Positions 33,790 to 44,110 of a stretch of 64,000 nucleotides of DNA are shown one piece after another. Below the pieces are notes generated by a model. It worked only from the letters and a program-made list of their open reading frames with translations. It was not told the origin of the DNA and searched no databases. The position numbers were made by a program, and so were the translations under genes. The DNA comes from Elephas maximus indicus (taxonomy: Eukaryota; Chordata; Mammalia; Proboscidea; Elephantidae): contig NC_064823.1 in NCBI RefSeq assembly GCF_024166365.1, positions 17,478,924 to 17,542,923 of the forward strand, read 5' to 3'. Each line of letters begins with the position of its first letter. The first letter of the stretch is position 1.

Positions 33790-36700
33790 GTTTCTTAGAA
33801 AATAACATTTTGAAAACAAACTACACTCACCACTATGCACAAATCTACAATGTCTATGCAAAATATTATCAGAAAAAAAGGCAATGTTGAGCAGATCTTC
33901 ACGGCTCAAAGAATTTAGGAGAGTTTACAGTACATGTTGTGTTTATAAGCATAGCACTGGTAAGGCCTGAGAGTATTTAGGGTTTGGGGAACCTGGTAAA
34001 CCACATTCCTCTTCCCTACCAAGTTGTGAACCAATTGAGAAATAGGCAAAAGAGCAGATAGATGAGAACTAAATATCATTCTTACTGATAAAGCTAATAC
34101 TAGAGAAAATTTGGCTTTAATGTGCAGCACTGATCTCTAAACCACTGAGCTGATGGCAGCCCGGGACAATAGCAATGCTCTCCTCCACCCACTCCACAGC
34201 CCTGTCCCATAAACTCCACAGCATAAAGGAGCATCATTCCTGAAGGCAGCCTGGCTACCAAAGGGCTAAGGTTCCTCACTCAGTTTCTCACCATCAAGTA
34301 TGTTACTCCATGGAGAATGGGAAAACGAAGCAGTGGCATGAGAAGCCAGGAAGGTTAATAGAACCCCAGGAACCGTACCACATTCTCTACCTAATTTTAT
34401 TCTCTTGCCCTAGTAATCTTCAAACTGAGTATGTCTGTCCTGGGATTCCACGAGTACTTTCCAAGGAGAACACAGGCACAGATAATTTTAAGAAAATCAA
34501 TTTCCATTTATTCAGCTTTCACCTACCCTTTCCCAAATTGAGCTGCCTGAAACACGCCTGAGGTTGAGATGTCACAATAATTCTATTTTTCCAACTCCCT
34601 TTAAAAAACATTCTTTCCCACTTATAAAAGAGGGGCATCTTCTTACCATTTCCAGATCCTGCTATGGCAAATTGCTCTAGTGTGCAAAAAGTCTCTAAGG
34701 CACTAGACAAAAGAACAATTCTAAATATTGATGTCAGTATTTAATCAATACACGATAAGCCTACAGGAAGATTTCCCGGCTTTCCTTACACATATTTCTG
34801 TTAAGAGCAAAGCATGGCGTTAGAAATGGAATATTTTGGTCTGCATTGGGGTGTTCTGAGCTCAGAAATATATATTGTGATCATTTTTGTATAATGCCAT
34901 GTCCTCTTCCATCCTCTATGTCAAAGAATGCTCCTGAGAGAGCAAAGAGAAATATTGAAAGAGTCAGCATGCTATTTCATCCAAGTAACAAACTCAGAAC
35001 AACATTTCATGGTTCATATATCTATTTCAGAATTCAAATATGCAAGATTTGCGGAAAGCATGCTGGGAAATACCAGTCAGCTCTGAGCACACCTGCTCAG
35101 TAATGAGAAAGAAATTGATGCAAAATCTCATTCTCCTGTGTCTCAGTGGACATTTCATATGATTTCAGGCAGAAGGACAAAAAAGTCCCGAATTTCTTTC
35201 CAAGAGATGTAGGTTACAAGTAAAAAGAACATAGGTCGGTGAGAAGTTAATGCTTTATATTTTCTTAAATAATTATTCATACTCATAGAAAATACTGTCA
35301 TTAATTTTTGTCTAAAAATTATCAAATGCAGTAAATCTATATTCATCTTTTTTTTACTCAACCACAAATCTACTCATCACTTGTCAACTGCTTTTCCTCA
35401 TTATTCATTCCTACCATTTATAGATTTAGATGCAGATTTCTACTATAAATAATGCACTTAACAATAATTATTCACTAACTCCTTTTCCTCTTCTATCCCC
35501 TCCAAACAAAAAGTTGCATTCATCTACAGATACATGAACTAATTAGGCGTGAAAAGCACCACTCACTTCATTGAGAGATACATTTCCAATAAAATTTTAA
35601 TTCTTCTCTTTAGTAATTATTTCTAAAACTGTTTAATGTCATTCAATTATACACTAATAATAATTGTAATGATGTTAACCCAAAAGAAATTTTGAGACTT
35701 AGAACTTTATGGTCATGGAAATTTTTTAAAATTATAAACAAATTTTTGTTTTGATAGGGCAAGCAAAAAAGGACACTTGAACATAAAATATATCATATTA
35801 AAGAGATAATTCTGTGGAGAACTGGAATGAAGACACAAGTTCAGAGAGAAAAAGGAATAACGTAAAATTTCTGTGAAAATGGAATATGGTAGTATCCAAT
35901 TTCTATGGGATTTGGATATCACTAGATGCATTTTTAAATGACATAAACATTTTTATTTAAAAAAATTCGTGTTTACATTAAACTAGAAATTCCTTCTTTT
36001 GCAACTAAACTCAGAGTTTAAAAAAGTTTATATGTCTACTTAAAAATTATTATAGAAAGTAAGTGAGGAAAAAAGTTTGAAGACCAATGTCTTAACCATT
36101 TTAGCTTATCCACTCAGATCAACTTGGGATATGGTTACCCTCCTTGGGTGAAAAGTCAACAGTTTAGTAGGATATTCCTGCTCATCTTCGTGAAGCTACT
36201 TCTCTGATATTGATGACAACTCTTTCATGGGACCTTCTGGGGCCACCAATGTAGATTTTGTCCCCAGAATGGGTCAGAAAAATGTATCAGTTAAATCACC
36301 TTCAATGCTATTCTGTTCTATTGCCACCTCATATGATGTCCACTCACCTTGTCCAACATAAGTTCTAAAAAGGGACAAAATGATATAAAAATACTTTAAT
36401 AATAATTAAGAGCAAACAAGAAGATATCCCCAATTTGAGTATGACTGCCTCCCAATATGAATTTCCCAGGGAGAAAGTCAGAGTTCAGAGATTAAAGTCC
36501 TTTTCCTTTTAAATTTTAGCCGAAAGCAATCAGTATCAACTTCATGTTAAAGTCCAAAATTATTAGCGTCCAACACTGAACTCTCTTGCTCTTGTGAGTT
36601 AAAGTTCATACAACAGGTTTTTTCACTCCCTGGAAGTGAACTTAGCTCCCAAAACCAAAACTCCCCTTCTCCTGGAAGGCCTGTCCTGCTAAGCTTACTC

Positions 36701-36960
36701 CAGGCTTCCTTGGGCAGGGACATACCTGGCAAAACTTGTAGTATGGTGTAGCAGAGCAGAAAGCATACTTTCTGTGGGTGGCCTGGCCCCCAAGAGAAAG
36801 AGGAAAAGAAAGTGGGCTGCACATGCCAATTTACACACAAGGAAACTTGCTGGCAGCACTGGACTAGAGCATGGAACGTTATGTTGGTGGTGCTCCCTCC
36901 ACATCTGAAGAAACATCTTGTGTTGGACAGAAGGTATTTTCCCCTAAAAGAAAGAAAAAA
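33790..36960. other. Unique intergenic sequence
   Basis: 3.2 kb with no repeat or gene I can identify. AT-rich, stops frequent in every frame. This is the longest apparently repeat-free stretch upstream of PGRMC2. Confidence 0.5.
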
Positions 36961-37480
36961 ATGACAAGAGACAGTCTTTCTTATTTAAGAAATATTTATT
37001 GAGTATCAAGATGCAAATTTCTGAGCTAGGTTCTCTGGGAAATTCCCAAGTGAATTAGATCTGGATGATGCCTAACAGCCAATCACTAACACTCGTAACA
37101 TGTTCATATATGTCAATGTCACGTATTTTAGGCTTTTGTTATAGCAGTGCTCTGCTCCCAGTACCAATTTCCACATTAGTCCGTAAAGATTCGGTTTTGT
37201 TTGATAGCAAACAACCCCAGATATCTCAGTTACTTAGAACAGCAGAGATGTATTTCTCACTCATATGGTCATGAGTGTTAGCTGGGGGTTCTTTTCTACC
37301 TTGGCCTCACTCTGGGACCCTGCATGATGGAAGCTGTCACCATTTGAAACATTATTGGGGTGGTGGATTAAAGAGGGCCACAAATTCTTAGTCACCACCC
37401 CGCCCCCTTCCAATCCACAGAGAGGTGGAGTTCACTTCCCATCCCCTTGAAACTGGGCTGGCCCTATATCTGCTTTAACC

Positions 37481-37639
37481 AATAACCAAACCTGTTGCCA
37501 CTGAGTGGATTCTGACACATAGAGACCCTATAGGACAGAACTACCCCATTGGGTTTCCAAGGAGCAGCTGGCGGATTTGAGCTGCTGACCTTTTGATTAG
37601 CAGCCAGGTTCTTAACCACTCTGCCACCAGAGCTCCACA
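37481..37639 (-). mobile_element. AfroSINE-type SINE, short form, minus strand
   Basis: 'ccactgagtggattctgaca' through 'tttgattagcagccaggttc' to 'gccaccagagctcc'. Somewhat diverged. Confidence 0.88.
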
Positions 37640-37889
37640 GAATGTGTCAGTTACAGGCCTAAGACTTTCAAAGATCCAGAAGTTTTGCTTTTGTACTTTT
37701 GAGAAACCATCTAAGGAGTCAGGCTGTTTTGTTGAAGAAGCCATGTAAAGAGGAAAGGGACAATGTGGAGAAAGGCTCAGCCAATTGGCATCTTAGTTGA
37801 GTCTCCAAATTACTCAAGTCCCAGCCCATACCTGGCTGGAACCACATAAGACCCCAAAAGAAATCAGACAACTGATCACTGAGCCTGGC

Positions 37890-38428
37890 TGTCTTAGTTA
37901 TCTAGTGCCGCTCTAACAGAAATACCACAAATGCATGGCTTTAACAAAGAGAAATTTATTTTCTCACAGTCTATTAGGCTAGAAGTCCAAGTTCAGGGTG
38001 TCATCTCTAGGGGAAGCCTTTCTCTCTCTGTGGGCTCTGGAGGAATGCCCTTCTTGTCAACCTTCCCCTGGACCAAGAGCTTCTTAGGCACAGGGACCCT
38101 TGGTCCAAAGGACGCACTCTGCTCCCAGTGCTGCTTTCTTGGTGGTATGAGGTTCCAAACTTTCTGCTTGCTTCCCTTTAATCTCTTGTAAGATAAAAGA
38201 TAAAAGGTGGTATAGGCCACACGCCAGGGAAACTTCCTTTACATTGGATCAGGGATGTAACCTGAGCAAGGGTGTTACATCCCACCCTAATCCTCTTTAA
38301 CCACAGGCAGAGACTATGATTTATAACACAGGAAAATCACAAAATGGAGGACAACCACACAATACTGGGAATCATGGCCTAACCAAGTTGACATGTATTT
38401 TTGGGGGGACACAATTCAATCTGCAACA
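37890..38428 (-). mobile_element. MaLR-like LTR (copy 2 of 3), minus strand
   Basis: On + it reads from 'tgtcttagttatctagtgcc' to 'aattcaatctgcaaca'. Same family as 22939-23453 and 39978-40512. Flanks ctggc / ctggt are a 5-bp duplication with one mismatch. Inserted in an older LTR-like repeat. Confidence 0.82.
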
Positions 38429-38525
38429 CTGGTCAACCCACAAAATCATTAGAGATAATGTTTACTGTTTTCAGTCACGAAGATTTGAAGTGGTTTGTTA
38501 TGCAGCAATGGAGAACTAAAACATT

Positions 38526-39255
38526 CCATCCCTGTAGCAAAAGGAAAGAGAGCATGGCATATTGTGCACAGGCTCTTAAAGCTTCTGTTTGGAAGTGGCA
38601 CCCGACACTCCCCATTATATTTCTTTGGCCATGCCTGAGTTCACCAAGTTGGGAAACCCAAGTCTACTATAGGCTTGGGAGAAAAACCAGAAATATTTGG
38701 TGGACAATACTAAATTCTACGAGGGAGGGCTAGAGGCACATCTTCCAGAGATATGAGAAGTAAATCAGTAAGAAGATGAAATCTCAAGGAAGAAAGGTGG
38801 GGAGAAAAGAATGTAGACAACAGATACCTGCAGAATGGGCAAGGTGGGGATATAAGGAGGAAAAAGAGGTGGAAAAGGGTCAGAAAAACAGTATCTGGAT
38901 GGGCAAAAGGAGAAGTATTGGGAAGCAAAACAAAATAGTCGAGAAGAGCATAAAATAAAAGGCAAAAATGGGTAGTATGGTCAAGGCATCCATAGGTATT
39001 CAAGGCAGAAAGAGATTCGTGTGGGCTAATATAGCCACAGGCCTCGGGGAGGAGGTAAAACTAGAGAAGGAATAAGAAGGTAACAGAATTTGGACAGCTG
39101 GAAAAGAAAGGGACGAGCACTCCCTTTCCTGCAGGAAATAGAAAATAGCATGAGTGAAGTCATGGAGTGGGGAATGAACATAGCAAATTCGGGGAATGGG
39201 ACAAGGTATGGTAAGGAGAAACACACCATTGTAATAAAAAAATTTACAAAAACTG
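38526..39255. other. Purine-rich unique sequence
   Basis: 38700-39200 is strongly A/G-rich on the + strand, which keeps frames open by composition. No domain, gene or repeat recognised. Confidence 0.5.
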
Positions 39256-39257
39256 AA

Positions 39258-39458
39258 AACAGGTGCCAACAATTCTGGTTCATGGTAACCTCATACGTGT
39301 CAGAATAGAACTATGCTCCACAGGGTTTGCAATGGCTATTATCTTTTGGAAGTAGATTGCCAGGCCCTTCTTCTGAGGTGCCTCTGGGTGAACTCAAGCC
39401 ACCAACCTTTTTGTTAGTAGTCAAGCACCTACCTGTGTACACCACCCAGTAACTCCTA
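39258..39458 (-). mobile_element. Type-C tRNA-headed SINE, minus strand
   Basis: 'tacgtgtcagaatagaacta', 'agattgccaggcccttcttc' and 'aacctttttgttagtagtca'. Confidence 0.85.
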
Positions 39459-39467
39459 TCACTGTAA

Positions 39468-39535
39468 TAAAAACCAAAACCATACCTGGAACTATTGAGT
39501 CAGTTCCAACTCATGGCAATCCCTTATGTTACAGA
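39468..39535 (-). mobile_element. Truncated AfroSINE-type tail, minus strand
   Basis: 'ttgagtcagttccaactcat' preceded by an A/C-rich end. Only the tail remains. Confidence 0.6.
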
Positions 39536-39856
39536 GAACATAAGAAAACAACATTAAAATAAAAAAGAGGGACTAAGAAATGTAATCACACAACTTCCAC
39601 ATGGAGAGGAAGAGACAGCGATAAAAGGAAGTAAAAGTTAGTTTTAAATTTAGAAAAATACGGGTAAATAATAAGGTAACCACAAAGGAGACAAACTATC
39701 CTACTCAACAAAATAAAATAAAAGGGAAAAATAGCAGCAGAAACAAAATCAACAACAACAAATATGAGGAAAGGACAATACATAAAGAAAATCTACTCAG
39801 CACACAAAATCAAGTGGGAAAAAGAAATTTTCAACACCCACAAAAAGACATCAAAA

Positions 39857-39972
39857 TGATAGCACTCTATCCATAGGGTTTTCTTGGCTGTAATCTTTAC
39901 AGAAGCAGATCCCCAGGCCATTCTACAGCAGAGCTGTAGAGTGGGTTCAAACTGTTGCCAAACCCTAGGTTT
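39857..39972 (-). mobile_element. SINE fragment, minus strand
   Basis: 'ccatagggttttcttggctg' and 'taatctttacagaagcagat' match the middle of the long SINE form. Both ends are missing. Confidence 0.6.
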
Positions 39973-39977
39973 GTAGA

Positions 39978-40512
39978 TGTTATGGGTTGAATTGTGTCCC
40001 CCTGCAAAAAAAAAAAAAAAAAGTATGTCAACTTGGCTAGTCCATGATTCTCAGTATTTTGTGATTGTTCATCATTTTGTCATCTGATGTGATTTTTCTG
40101 TGTTATAAATCCTACCTCTGTGATGTTAATGAGGTGGGATTATCAATAGTTACAGTAATGAGGCAGGACTCCATCTACAAGATTAGGCTGTAATTTAAAT
40201 CAATCTCTTTTGAAATATAAAAGAGAGGAGTGAGCAGGGAGACGGGGTACCTTGTACCACCAAGAAAGAAGTGCTGGGAGCATAGTGCATCCTTTGGACC
40301 TGGGGTCCCTGCACTGAGAAGCTCCTTGACTATGGGAAGACTGATGACAAGGACCTTCCCCAAAAACCAATAGAGAAAGAAAGCCTTCCCATGGAGCTGG
40401 CACCCTGAAATTCAGACTTCTAGCTTCCTAAACTGTGAGAGAATAAATTCCTCTTTGTTAAAGCCATCTCCTTGTGGAATTTCTGTTATAGCAGCACTAG
40501 ATAACTAAGACA
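39978..40512 (+). mobile_element. MaLR-like LTR (copy 3 of 3) with perfect 5-bp duplication
   Basis: Starts TGTTATGGGTTGAATTG and ends AACTAAGACA, with gtaga at 39973-39977 and 40513-40517. An A-run of about 17 lies near 40006. No internal sequence, so it is a solo LTR. Confidence 0.9.
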
Positions 40513-40565
40513 GTAGACAAGGAGAAACCGTATGTACCACCTAGGGACCTTTCATCACTGTAATA

Positions 40566-40721
40566 GGAGGCCTGGTGGCACAGTGGTTAGGTGCTATGAC
40601 TGCTAACCAAAAGGTCAGCAGCTTGAATCCACTAGCCGCTCCTTGAAGACCCAAAAGGGCAGTTCTACTCTATCCTATAGGGTCACTATGGATCGGAACA
40701 GACTCAATGGTGACAGGTTTT
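40566..40721 (+). mobile_element. AfroSINE-type SINE, short form
   Basis: 'ggcctggtggcacagtggtt' to 'ctcaatggtgacaggtttt'. Directly followed by a type-C SINE. Confidence 0.88.
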
Positions 40722-40736
40722 TAATAGTGGATTAGG

Positions 40737-40916
40737 AGTCCCTGGATGGCACAAATGATTAAGAACTCGACTAATAGCCAAAAGGTTGGCTCATTGAACC
40801 CATCTAGAAGCACCTTAGATCTACTTCTGAAAGGTCACGGCCTTGAAAATGCTATGAAGCAGTTCCACACTGCACACCTGGGGTCACCGTGAGTCAAAGT
40901 TAATGACAACTAACAA
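40737..40916 (+). mobile_element. Type-C SINE with 15-bp target duplication
   Basis: Flanks taatagtggattagg (40722-40736) and taatagtagattagg (40917-40931), one mismatch. Body diverged and slightly shortened. Confidence 0.9.
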
Positions 40917-41194
40917 TAATAGTAGATTAGGTTTGCTTTGGAAGAAGCGATCTCTGGATATATGGAGGGCCTTGAGTGCCAATCTGAGTTTTCTCCTTTA
41001 AACAATTAAGCACCCATGGAGATAAGTATCTGAGCAAAGGAAATCAGGGGACAGGATTAGTCCCTTCATGTAGGAATGAAATAGGGAAAAACTGAGAGCA
41101 GGTCACCAGTCAGAAAATTACTACAGTATTCCAAGTAGGAGGTGACGTACAACAAACGAGGAGTATCATGTCACTGGAGAGTGTTACCTAGGGA

Positions 41195-41244
41195 CTCATA
41201 TGAGGCGGAATCGACTCGATGGCAGCAGGTTTGGTTTGGTTTTT
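41195..41244 (+). mobile_element. Very short 5'-truncated SINE with 11-bp duplication
   Basis: Just 50 bp of SINE tail ('aggcggaatcgactcgatgg' plus a GGTTTGG end), bounded by ttacctaggga at 41184-41194 and 41245-41255. Confidence 0.85.
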
Positions 41245-41327
41245 TTACCTAGGGAGACAAAAAGGAAGGAAGAACTCTCCTAGACCAGTTCAGGAGAACT
41301 AGAATCAGAATAAGCTGCTCAGAGAAC

Positions 41328-41351
41328 TAAAAAAAAAAAAAGGGGGGGGGG
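41328..41351. repeat. Poly-A / poly-G tract
   Basis: About 13 A followed by about 10 G. A similar A10G11 tract occurs at 46361-46381. Confidence 0.9.
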
Positions 41352-42104
41352 TTCAAGTTTGGAGAAGTTGAGACATTTTATCAAGGGTATAAAACAAAAT
41401 GTTTCAACTTTTTACTTCCCATGGCAGACTGCCTTAATTATCTACCGAACATTCTCCATCCCACTTGACAACAGAACTTTAAAATCACTGTTCAATTCTT
41501 CTCCTCCTTCTAAACAATCAGGGAAAGAAAAATTGCACACATACATACACACACACTCGTGCTGCAAGATAACTCCTGATTGGCTTAAGCCAGTGGCCAT
41601 CTAGGGAGTGTTGGTAGGGACAGGTGAAAAGGGAGTTGTTTTTGGTGTAACTATACCTGGGCTGTGCTACTGGCATTTAGTGAGAAGAGACCAGTGCACA
41701 ATGGGATTGTACCTTTTTGATCCATAGGGTTTTCTTTGGCAGATTTTTTGGAAGTAGATTGCCTTAGATAACACTGGAATGAGCATGGCAGTGTTCCGAT
41801 AAAACTATTTTTGGACACTGAAATTTGAAATTAATATAATTCTGGCCAACTGGAGGGCAGCTAACAATATGGTTGCTTTCACACTATCACAGCAGAGTTG
41901 AGTGGTTGACAGGGATCCTATGGCCCACAAAGCCTAAAATATTCCTATCTGGCCCTTTACCAGGTAAATTTGCCAACCTTTGCTCTAATACTAGTTCTGA
42001 CTCTTTTCACTTCTGGTACAAATACAGTAACCTACAAACTGGTTTCTGATTCTTTCCTCCTCATCCGCTTACCTCAACCCATCTCCCCCAATCCTTCATA
42101 CTTG
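41352..42104. other. Unique intergenic sequence
   Basis: Mostly unclassified. A short minus-strand SINE scrap may lie at 41706-41764 ('tttttggaagtagattgcct'). Confidence 0.45.
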
Positions 42105-42330
42105 CTAGATAATCCCTCTAGGGAAGAGTTTTGATCCTGTCACTTCAGGATCTTCAGTGGCTCCTCCAAAACTGGCAGTATAAGGTTCTACCTGGTTTTC
42201 CAGACTTTGCTCCTTCCTGTTTACTACTACTCAAGGCCAAAATGGACCACTTGCTATTTTCCTAACAAGCACTCTTTAGCTCACACCATTCGCCCCCACT
42301 GCTTACACATGTCTTTTCCTCTAACCCACT
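42105..42330 (+). repeat. L2 fragment
   Basis: 'aggatcttcagtggctcctc', 'tggttttccagactttgctc' and 'cacatgtcttttcctctaac' are L2 phrases. Confidence 0.65.
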
Positions 42331-43194
42331 GGTTCCTCAGAATTAAAAGAAAACGGTCACTTTTTTGATACATCGTCAGGCATTCATCAAATCAGGTATT
42401 TCCTGGGAATGGAAGGCTTGGCGACATGTTGGGAACGGACACGTCAAACGAGTCGACTGCGTGAAGAGGGCGTGCCCACGAGTCCTCCAGGTTTCAGTGG
42501 GGACACAGGGGCTGGAATTTGAAGGATGCAAAAGGTTAAAGGATGTCTCAACAACAGAAACTGTAAATAAAGCTGAATTAGCGAACAGAAGGACCACCTC
42601 ATCCTATCCCCTTCCCTACCGCCACAAAGACAACAAATAACGAGTCCATTAGTCTAAAATCTAATAGAAAATTCTACAAGATGAGGCTTGGCCAAAACCA
42701 CGGGGCAATCAATGGCTGATCCCGAGCGCCACGCGCTCTCCTTTCCTCCTAATGCCAGAGGACCCAGTGCGGGATCCAAGCATTCTCTCCGTGCCAGGAA
42801 GGCTCCACCTTGTCGCCAAAACTTCTGGGAAGCAGCCCTTGGTTTGAGCGCCCACGCTCCCGGCTTCCTGACAACACGACGACGCCCAAGGAAGAAAAAG
42901 ACGCCCCTCATTGGATTGTGCCCGCAGTTAAAACGTTGTCCGGCCTCCCAAGGGCCCAATGCTGCGGGTTCAGGCGCCCTCGGAAAGACGTCCCCGCCAG
43001 GCCCCGCCCCCGCGGCCGCCTGGGCGCACGTGAAAGTCCCCGGCAGAGCAAGGGCAGTGGCAGGAACTTGAGATCGCGAATCCAAGCCCGGGAAGGGGAG
43101 CGATTCCAGGACGCACACGTACAGCGAGGAGACTGGGCGGAGCGTGCGTCCCGGAGGAGTTGCAGAGGAAAAGAGCGCGTGGCGCTCCGGAGCC

Positions 43195-43206
43195 CGCGCA
43201 CGCGCT
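43195..43206 (+). promoter_or_regulatory. NRF1-like site
   Basis: CGCGCACGCGCT matches 11 of 12 positions of the palindromic NRF1 consensus (YGCGCAYGCGCR), about 340 bp upstream of the ATG. Confidence 0.6.
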
Positions 43207-43474
43207 GTAGTCCCGCCCAGCCCGTACGCGCGCGCGTCCGGGGCAACATCTTTTCTTCAGGCCCGCCCCCCGCTTCCACTTCACCTAGCGGAGGCGAGGA
43301 GCGAGAGCAGGGAAGTGTGGGAGAGGTGGGCGGGGCGTAGCACGCGAGCGCGGCCAGCAAAAGAAGGGAAGGGGGGAGGAGAGATCCGAGACAACGTTAC
43401 CCCGTCGACACCCAATCGGGAGCCGACCGGCCCCCGCCCCCTCCCCTCACGTTATTGGCTGGGAGGCCCCAGGT

Positions 43475-43483
43475 GGGCGGGGC
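43475..43483 (+). promoter_or_regulatory. GC box (Sp1/KLF type) and adjacent inverted CCAAT box
   Basis: GGGCGGGGC 62 bp upstream of the ATG, with ATTGG at 43454-43458 just before it. The pair is typical of TATA-less promoters and probably sits in the core promoter. Confidence 0.65.
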
Positions 43484-43544
43484 CTACGCTGGAGTTGGGG
43501 AGGGTAGGGGGCGGGGAAGAGGAGGAAGGCGCTGGCGGGCCGTG

Positions 43545-43962
43545 ATGGCGGCGGGTGATGGGGACGTGAAGCTAGGCACCCTGGGGAGTGGCAGCGATAG
43601 CAGCAGCGACGGCAGCAGCGAGAGCCCGGGCGGCGCGGGAGACACTGCCGAAGGGGGCGGCTGGGCGGCGGCGGCGTTGGCGCTTCTGACAGGGGGCGGG
43701 GAGATGCTGCTGAACGTGGTGTTGGTGGCGCTGGTGCTGCTGGGGGCCTACCGACTGTGGGTGCGCTGGGGGCGACGGGGTCTAGGCGCCGGGGCCGGGG
43801 CGGGCGAGGAGAGTCCCGCCGCCTCTCTGCCTCGCATGAAGAAGCGGGACTTCAGCTTGGAGCAGCTGCGCCAGTACGACGGGTCCCACAACCCGCGCAT
43901 CCTGCTCGCGGTCAATGGGAAAGTCTTCGACGTGACCAAAGGCAGCAAGTTCTACGGCCCGG
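43545..43962 (+). CDS. PGRMC2: PGRMC2 coding exon 1: N-terminus, membrane helix, start of cytochrome-b5-like domain
   Basis: Progesterone receptor membrane component 2 belongs to the MAPR family of haem-binding membrane proteins. It is known to act as a haem chaperone between mitochondria/ER and nucleus and to bind cytochrome P450s. This exon encodes residues 1-139 and the first base of codon 140. It starts [16 protein letters not shown], followed by a Ser/Gly/Glu-rich luminal or exposed segment, a hydrophobic helix at about 54-73 ([20 protein letters not shown]), a basic stop-transfer WGRRG, and the b5-like fold from about residue 101 ([13 protein letters not shown], then [15 protein letters not shown]). 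Tyr137 matches PGRMC1 Tyr107 in the haem pocket. The start is the first in-frame ATG: the frame stays open upstream, but only non-ATG codons occur there. The exon ends ...GGCCCGG before gtgagg. Residue choice in the N-terminal tail differs from human, the rest is nearly unchanged. Confidence 0.97.
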
Positions 43963-44110
43963 GTGAGGAGGAGGAAGGGGAGGGGGAGGACCCCCTGCAG
44001 TTCAAGCACGATCACGACCCCCTTCTGACGGGATGGCTCCTAGGTACCGGGTTACTTTGCCCAGCCTTCTCGCCGCCCGAACCCCCGCGCCGTGACTGCT
44101 GCACCTGGGA

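Larger units (their letters stand above)
37300..38525 (+). mobile_element. Old MaLR-like LTR, interrupted twice
   Basis: Pieces 37300-37480, 37640-37889 and 38429-38525 join into one decayed LTR-like element ending 'gtggtttgttatgcagcaat'. A SINE and a younger LTR interrupt it. Family uncertain. Confidence 0.5.
42840..44110. promoter_or_regulatory. PGRMC2: CpG island and TATA-less promoter of PGRMC2
   Basis: GC-rich, CpG-dense DNA unlike the AT-rich surroundings. No TATA box lies near the gene start. Visible motifs are an E-box CACGTG (43027-43032), an NRF1-like CGCGCACGCGCT (43195-43206), GC boxes GGGCGGGGC (43328-43336 and 43475-43483), CCAAT (43412-43416) and its inverse ATTGG (43454-43458). 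Arrangement and composition fit a broad housekeeping promoter. The exact transcription start cannot be read from sequence and is probably between 43300 and 43530. The island continues through exon 1 into intron 1. Confidence 0.88.

Noticed and set aside
42654-43360. Long open frames on both strands in the CpG island, which could suggest a divergent gene
   Set aside because: High GC content removes stop codons in all frames. The peptides are low-complexity Arg/Pro/Gly/Ala and overlap each other, with no known domain.
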